Part shown: positions 59,366-64,000 of the stretch, one piece after another
Numbering within the stretch: position 1 is the first letter of the stretch
How the letters are laid out: the number at the start of each line of letters is the position of its first letter
From: Pezicula radicicola
Lineage: Eukaryota; Ascomycota; Leotiomycetes; Helotiales; Dermateaceae
NCBI GenBank assembly: GCA_003008705.1
Contig: PDUO01000020.1
Location: 2,817 to 66,816, forward strand
DNA length: 64,000 nt
Direction of reading: 5' to 3'
The notes under the pieces: model-generated
What the model was told of the DNA's origin: nothing
The model's database searches: none
Seen by the model: the letters and a program-made list of their open reading frames with translations, nothing else
Position numbers and translations under genes: made by a program

Positions 59366-59687
59366 AAGGGGAAACAACTTACCCCTTATCGTATTCGCTA
59401 CGATTCGCTAATTCCATCCGAGCCCCTTTTGCTAGCATTCCTCCCTACATTCTTTGTCGTAAGTTGCGGTAAAAGGTAGGCTGCGCAAGAGGTGGAGTCC
59501 AAAGATGTGCTGTATTCAAAAGGGGAACAATCTATCCATGTGTTGCTTCCGCATCCGGTACCGGCTTTCCATGACGAGGGTTGATGACTATCAAGGGCGA
59601 CCAGTGCTTTGCACGGATTTCGCGATCGAAAAGCCACCTACCAATCTTTCTGCTGGTTGTTGCAGTGGTGATTCTTCGTGCATCTAC

Positions 59688-60300
59688 CTGAATAATGTTC
59701 TCCTCTGACTTTCTGCAAAACAGTTAGTGTATCTTCAGGCAAGAATCAAAATGTAGAAAGTAAGACTGTAGATAGAAAATAATAGCATGGATGATCCACA
59801 GTAACTGAGATCATATTGGCTCAAAGACTTTGTGGGACGCACCCGAAGGGCAAATATAGACAGAGGATAGAATAGCCAGTTATGTACCTTGATGCTAGAG
59901 GTTGTACAAGCATCGCATGACATCTTGTATTATCGTTCTCAACCACAACCGCTGTGCGAATAGCATGTTTGTCTGTGCAGTTGAAATACCAGCAATCAAA
60001 GTGTTGAACAACAGCTCCTACAGGTACTAATCCAGGAAGATCCATAGCTCTCTCATGCAAGAGAGAGCCAAAGTCGGGGGGCTCGAACTCGTTCCAAGGT
60101 TCATCTGGATTCTCGGTTCTGCGTGAAAGGCGACTGAGGGCGTTAGATTCGCTGGCGGAGCCTGGTTCGTTGCATTTGCGTGGAAGACTACTGCGGGTAC
60201 TCGAGTTGCTGGAAGAGTCTGGTTTCTTGCGTTTCCGTGCAAGAGGGTTGAGACGATTGAGCCTACTCCCTTTGTTGACGAATATGGGACGCTTGATCAT
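59688..60300 (-). CDS. Hypothetical protein with 25-nt micro-exon, partial
   Basis: Exon 1 60300-59888 encodes a basic, Ser/Pro/Asn-rich N-terminus and then H-F-D-C-W-Y-F-N-C-T-D-K and D-N-T-R-C-H-A-M-L. A 175-bp intron (GTACAT; branch CACTAAC; GCAG) leads to a 25-nt exon, 59712-59688, ended by GTAGAT in frame. Further exons lie to the left, probably including the cysteine-rich frame near 59490-59580, but were not closed. No known family. Confidence 0.5.
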
Positions 60301-61200
60301 TTCTGGACCTTTACATCAGTATAGCTGCTTCATTACGAGCTTATACTTACTGCTGTTTACTTACTGCTGTGTGTGCCGCAGTTGCGGCCTTGGCTCGGCA
60401 AGGGAAAATAGTAGTTGATCGTGCGTGGTATTGTTTGAAAACGCACGCGTAGTAGATACTTCCAGGGATTTGAGGCGGTCAGACAGCTTAGAAATTGCAA
60501 CGAAGAACCCACGAGAACCTCATTCTTAGTCTCGTATCGAATTGCGCCGCTTTTAGAGTATACACTTAGCGATGTCTCAGCTGGTGTGCAGTACCAAAGT
60601 GAACACAAAGTGAAGTATGCACCATGAATTTAGATACAAAGTTTACGCTGAGCCCTAAATGCCGGGCACAATGTCTCGAAGAATGGCAGCTGCTTCTTCC
60701 ATGGGGCAAGAATGAAGAATAGACATTGTTTTGTGGCACAATAGCTGCTAATTTCTCATTCTTCTAATATCTACGACTGTCCTTTGAAGCCATACTTTTG
60801 GTAGCATTGTCTAACTGTTACTAGTAAGCTAGACTAGCCTTGTCCTTCAAGGTATTGTTGGAAGAACTCGGCCAATAGTGCTATTATTCCCTGTTACTTG
60901 ATGGTATCCCTTGCTAATCAATATGGTACAGTATCAGGACCGGGTTTGCCTATTTCCGGGTGAGCTACAAGAGCCCAACAAGTACCACCAGACCAAACGA
61001 CAAACTTCTGCGGCAAAACACCCAACCTTTATTCGCGGACAACTGTCTATCCTAGAATTTACGAGAATGTGGCTACTTCCCATGCAGTATACACTATCAA
61101 TTTCATCAATAAGCGGCTAGAGGCATCACGACATCTAAGAGATGGACGTTCAACCCGGAGAAACTTTGCAAGGTGCTTTCCATTGAATTATATCTTTCCC

Positions 61201-61545
61201 TCAGAACCGCCCCAACCCCGAGGGACAGTATTTGAAATCGCCCGGAGCCATAGCCCTCGCAATTTCGGGTCTCTGGCTGACTGACAACCAACAAAGGAAG
61301 GGACGTCTCTTGTATTTGAGCAGAAGAGAACTTGAATTCGGGCATATTGGAGCTGCTTGATACCCCAACGCGTCTCTGATTGCCCAACACAAGATACCTC
61401 TCTTGCGGGGGAAAGATGTTGGGTCACATGTGCGCACTAGCCTGCCACTACTAGAGGGTCTTGCTCTTACTCTTTCTTCTTCTTCTTCTTCTTTCTTCCA
61501 CAGAGACAATAGCACCAACATAGAAGCCAATTGAAGTCTATTCAT
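61201..61545 (-). CDS. Possible secreted small protein, unknown
   Basis: The frame begins M-N-R-L-Q-L-A-S-M-L-V-L-L-S-L, a plausible signal peptide, then a glutamate run from a CTT repeat. A GTAAGA donor directly follows that run, so the continuous frame may not be the real product. Confidence 0.25.
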   Translation of the reverse strand: MNRLQLASMLVLLSLWKKEEEEEERVRARPSSSGRLVRTCDPTSFPRKRGILCWAIRDALGYQAAPICPNSSSLLLKYKRRPFLCWLSVSQRPEIARAMAPGDFKYCPSGLGRF

Positions 61546-61905
61546 TGCCTTCTTTCGTGTGCTGGGCTCCTACAAAAGAACAGAGTTAGTCACACGCTGA
61601 GAAGATCGAGTCATTAAAACACCTCAACCCAACGAAGAGGCCCAAGAGGAAGGCGCTTGAGAGCTCACCAAGAATAATGCGGTTTGCATAAAACCGATCA
61701 CAAAGGAGGGGGTCTCGTAGGCATTGATGCGAGATTGACTTAGTCACATGTACAGATCTCCTTTGGAGGCTCCTCCGCCAAGACCATATCATCACATCGG
61801 CCATCCTTGAAAGCCCCAGGGAGAAACTCTTGCCAAGGGGGCTCGCAACAAGACCACCGCTAATTCGAAATTGTGGTGGGCTCGTGTTAAGTTATCAAGA
61901 TTGAC

Positions 61906-62566
61906 ATGCCTACCCCAATTGAACTCCTTTTCAATTGGTCTCACGAGATCTTGGTCCATCTGAATCTTCCAAGAGCAAGGCAGAACAGCGAAGCTCAGGC
62001 AATGTTGGAGTTTAATGGTAAGTCAAATCCGAGAATTAAAAAGCACTGTCACTGAATATCGAGAATTGTAGGCCAGCCGAATCGCTCAATAGTCTATAAA
62101 GCGGCAGATCACTGTACGCAAGAATCATTTTCACTTTGCTGGGTTTTCATCGATGGAAGATTATTTGGCCCAGGATCCACATACACAGTTAATGCCTCCG
62201 ACAACTTCCACAACAGGCAGGGAATTGGATTTGAACACGAGCTATACTTGATAGCCACGTCGCCTAGTACGGCTCTAGAAACTCTTGCCGGACATTGTTC
62301 AAAAGCTTTACCATCAGCTATGACAAGGGATTCTGGTACCTTTACACGTGGTACGTCAGGGAAGAATTAGTAAGAGAAACCTGAACTTGCTGCTGTTGCT
62401 GTGAGCTTTTGGCCTAACGTTATTATGGTTCTTTCTTTCATGCACAATTCTTTGCGAAAACAAGTTTGCTAACCTTCCTACTGAAACAGAAGCAAGACGA
62501 TATTCCCCTCTTACCATGACGAACTACGATATCACCTCCACCTTTATGCCGGTTACAACAAACTGA
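61906..62566 (+). CDS. Hypothetical protein, three exons, 155 residues
   Basis: Exons 61906-62017, 62072-62350 and 62490-62566 join exactly in frame; donors GTAAGT and GTACGT, acceptors TTGTAG and GAAACAG with branch GCTAACC. The product has no signal peptide. The middle reads W-V-F-I-D-G-R-L-F-G-P-G-S-T-Y and G-I-G-F-E-H-E-L-Y-L, suggesting a beta-sandwich-like fold. Function unknown. No lesion. Confidence 0.65.
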
Positions 62567-63123
62567 TGAGAACATTCTGGTTGCTGATGGGTACAACGGA
62601 GATGGAACCACGAGACAAGACTGTACAAGCTACGAACCTGCTGCTGCTGCAAAAAGAAATTGGTTAAATTAGACAGAAGATACCTTTGAGAGTCTCATAG
62701 TATAATATTATACCAATCATCCGTGCTTTTGTTCATTGACATGGCCACTATAGAATTTTAGCCGAGACCGGGTAGCTGCACCGTGACTTTTAGAGCAGAG
62801 ACCTCAAACAGGGAGAAGAAGACAAGAGATTCCATGTTGTTCATTGAATTGCTTGCTGCTTAGAATAACGAGAAGGCAAATTGTGAGCCTTCGCAAGGCT
62901 GCTCAACAACAAGGCTGCTAACAAATACAGGCAAGGCAAGCATAACGAGTTCTAATAACATAGCAACAAGGCTGTTTTCAAGATAACCGGGCTAATCCTG
63001 CTGAAATTTTAATGCAAATCTACGGCAAAATCTTTACTTAGAGATGAATAATGGGACGTTATGTACAAAGCAAGATGGCTGCTCTGAGTCAAGAGATTAG
63101 CAATGAATCAAAGAGAAAACTTT

Positions 63124-63414
63124 CTACTTACGCATCTCTTTATGTGGCTTTAAGTTACTTTCCTGCCTTAGCCTAAAAAATAAAAGCAAAAAGCAGAATG
63201 CCTCGGCCAAGAAGTGCCCAAGCTCAATACAAGTCTTCAAGCACGAATCCAACCGTTTTCTCTCGTGCAGCTGTTCCTTGAAATACCACATGAAGTTAGT
63301 ATCAGCGCAGAAACTCTCCATCCAACGAGGCTCAAGATTTGGTATACTTGACACTGGCACTTGGAACCAGATTACAGCCATACCACAACTAAAAATAATG
63401 GCCTGTCCCCTCAT
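63124..63414 (-). CDS. Possible small secreted protein
   Basis: From the second ATG (63414) the frame starts R-G-Q-A-I-I-F-S-C-G-M-A-V-I-W-F, a plausible signal peptide, with three cysteines in the following 50 residues. The hydrophobic run near the end may be intron sequence. Low certainty. Confidence 0.3.
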   Translation of the reverse strand: MRGQAIIFSCGMAVIWFQVPVSSIPNLEPRWMESFCADTNFMWYFKEQLHERKRLDSCLKTCIELGHFLAEAFCFLLLFFRLRQESNLKPHKEMRK

Positions 63415-64000
63415 ATCTCCTAAGTGCAAGAAACAAATGCTGACATTCTATTAGAAGAAGCAGTCCTCTTTCCATACCCGTCCATTCCCATCCATTTCTT
63501 TCCACGAATCCTATAACTTCTTCTGCTACCTATGGCATATGTCGAATCTCACCGATACTTTGCTACTTGGCAGCACGTCCACCGAACAATTTGCTACACA
63601 TTTGGGGCCTCCGCATCGTCGTTCTTGGAAATTGGAAATAATCCACCCAATAGCCTGAAGCGCAATCTTGTGCTACATCTACACCGATACATCTTTTTGG
63701 AAATGAAGGAAGAGGGAGGCTAACTTGGGCCTCGTACAATATCGAGACCCAGCATCAGTCGGAACGACGTTTGCACTTGAGATTTAGGGCACATTGGGCT
63801 CTTAGGCGTAGGATTCTTCCAAAGGTAAACTGGGCTGGTGTTCTCGAAGAAGTGTTTACAGATATGATGGCTCGGGGACGAGCATGAAGTGTAATTACCT
63901 ATTGATGTCGAGCACTGAATGGAAAAGCCGCGGCTAAGAAGCTGCTTTCAAGGCTAGATGGTACGATTCAATCACATAACTCAACATAGAAGTGCAGAGA

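Noticed and set aside
1..64000. CRISPR arrays, bacterial operons, ribosome binding sites
   Set aside because: The sequence is clearly from a fungal nuclear genome; no spaced identical repeats of that kind exist.

Overview
The window comes from a filamentous ascomycete (Pezizomycotina). Genes carry many short GT-AG introns with CTRAC-type branch sites. The regulators are fungal types (Zn2Cys6, and C2H2 joined to a fungal transcription-factor domain). Two large blocks are extremely AT-rich and look like repeats destroyed by repeat-induced point mutation (RIP), with CAA/CAG and TGG codons turned into stops throughout. I cannot name the species.

Layout. 1-2767 is a RIP-degraded Ty1/Copia pol relic. 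3.3-20.8 kb is a gene cluster without a backbone synthase: an NmrA-like protein, a nitroreductase-like protein, a C2H2 regulator, a carboxymuconolactone-decarboxylase-like protein, a fumarylacetoacetate-hydrolase remnant, a glutathione S-transferase, an MFS transporter, a SirQ/PRISE-type reductase and a Zn2Cys6 regulator. This set suggests aromatic/quinone catabolism, detoxification or tailoring. Most members carry a visible lesion (lost start, in-frame stop, frameshift or deletion); the nitroreductase and the Zn2Cys6 regulator look whole. A GTGGGGCC-like motif recurs in several of the promoters. 21.6-34.8 kb holds two tRNAs (Ala-like, Trp), an 18-bp minisatellite and a scatter of small multi-exon genes, several with signal peptides, which I rebuilt by hand from splice sites.

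35.1-44.2 kb is a nested insertion. A Fot1/pogo-type element with 85-bp terminal inverted repeats and a TA duplication was invaded by a 6.7-kb Ty3/Gypsy retrotransposon (400-bp LTRs, TTTAA duplication). The interior is heavily mutated while the outer inverted repeats are almost intact.

Beyond a tRNA-Lys, 44.7-64 kb contains more small genes and, at about 50.9-56.9 kb on the minus strand, the most striking feature: at least 15 (I list 17) box C/D snoRNA candidates in series. In the best resolved part there is one per intron, separated by exons of about 41-47 nt and ending a nearly constant 70-80 nt before the 3' splice site. Several guide stretches match conserved rRNA segments as I remember them. 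I read this as a dedicated snoRNA host gene with micro-exons.

Exon boundaries are inferred by eye from splice consensus and frame continuity. Single-base lesions could be real decay or assembly errors.
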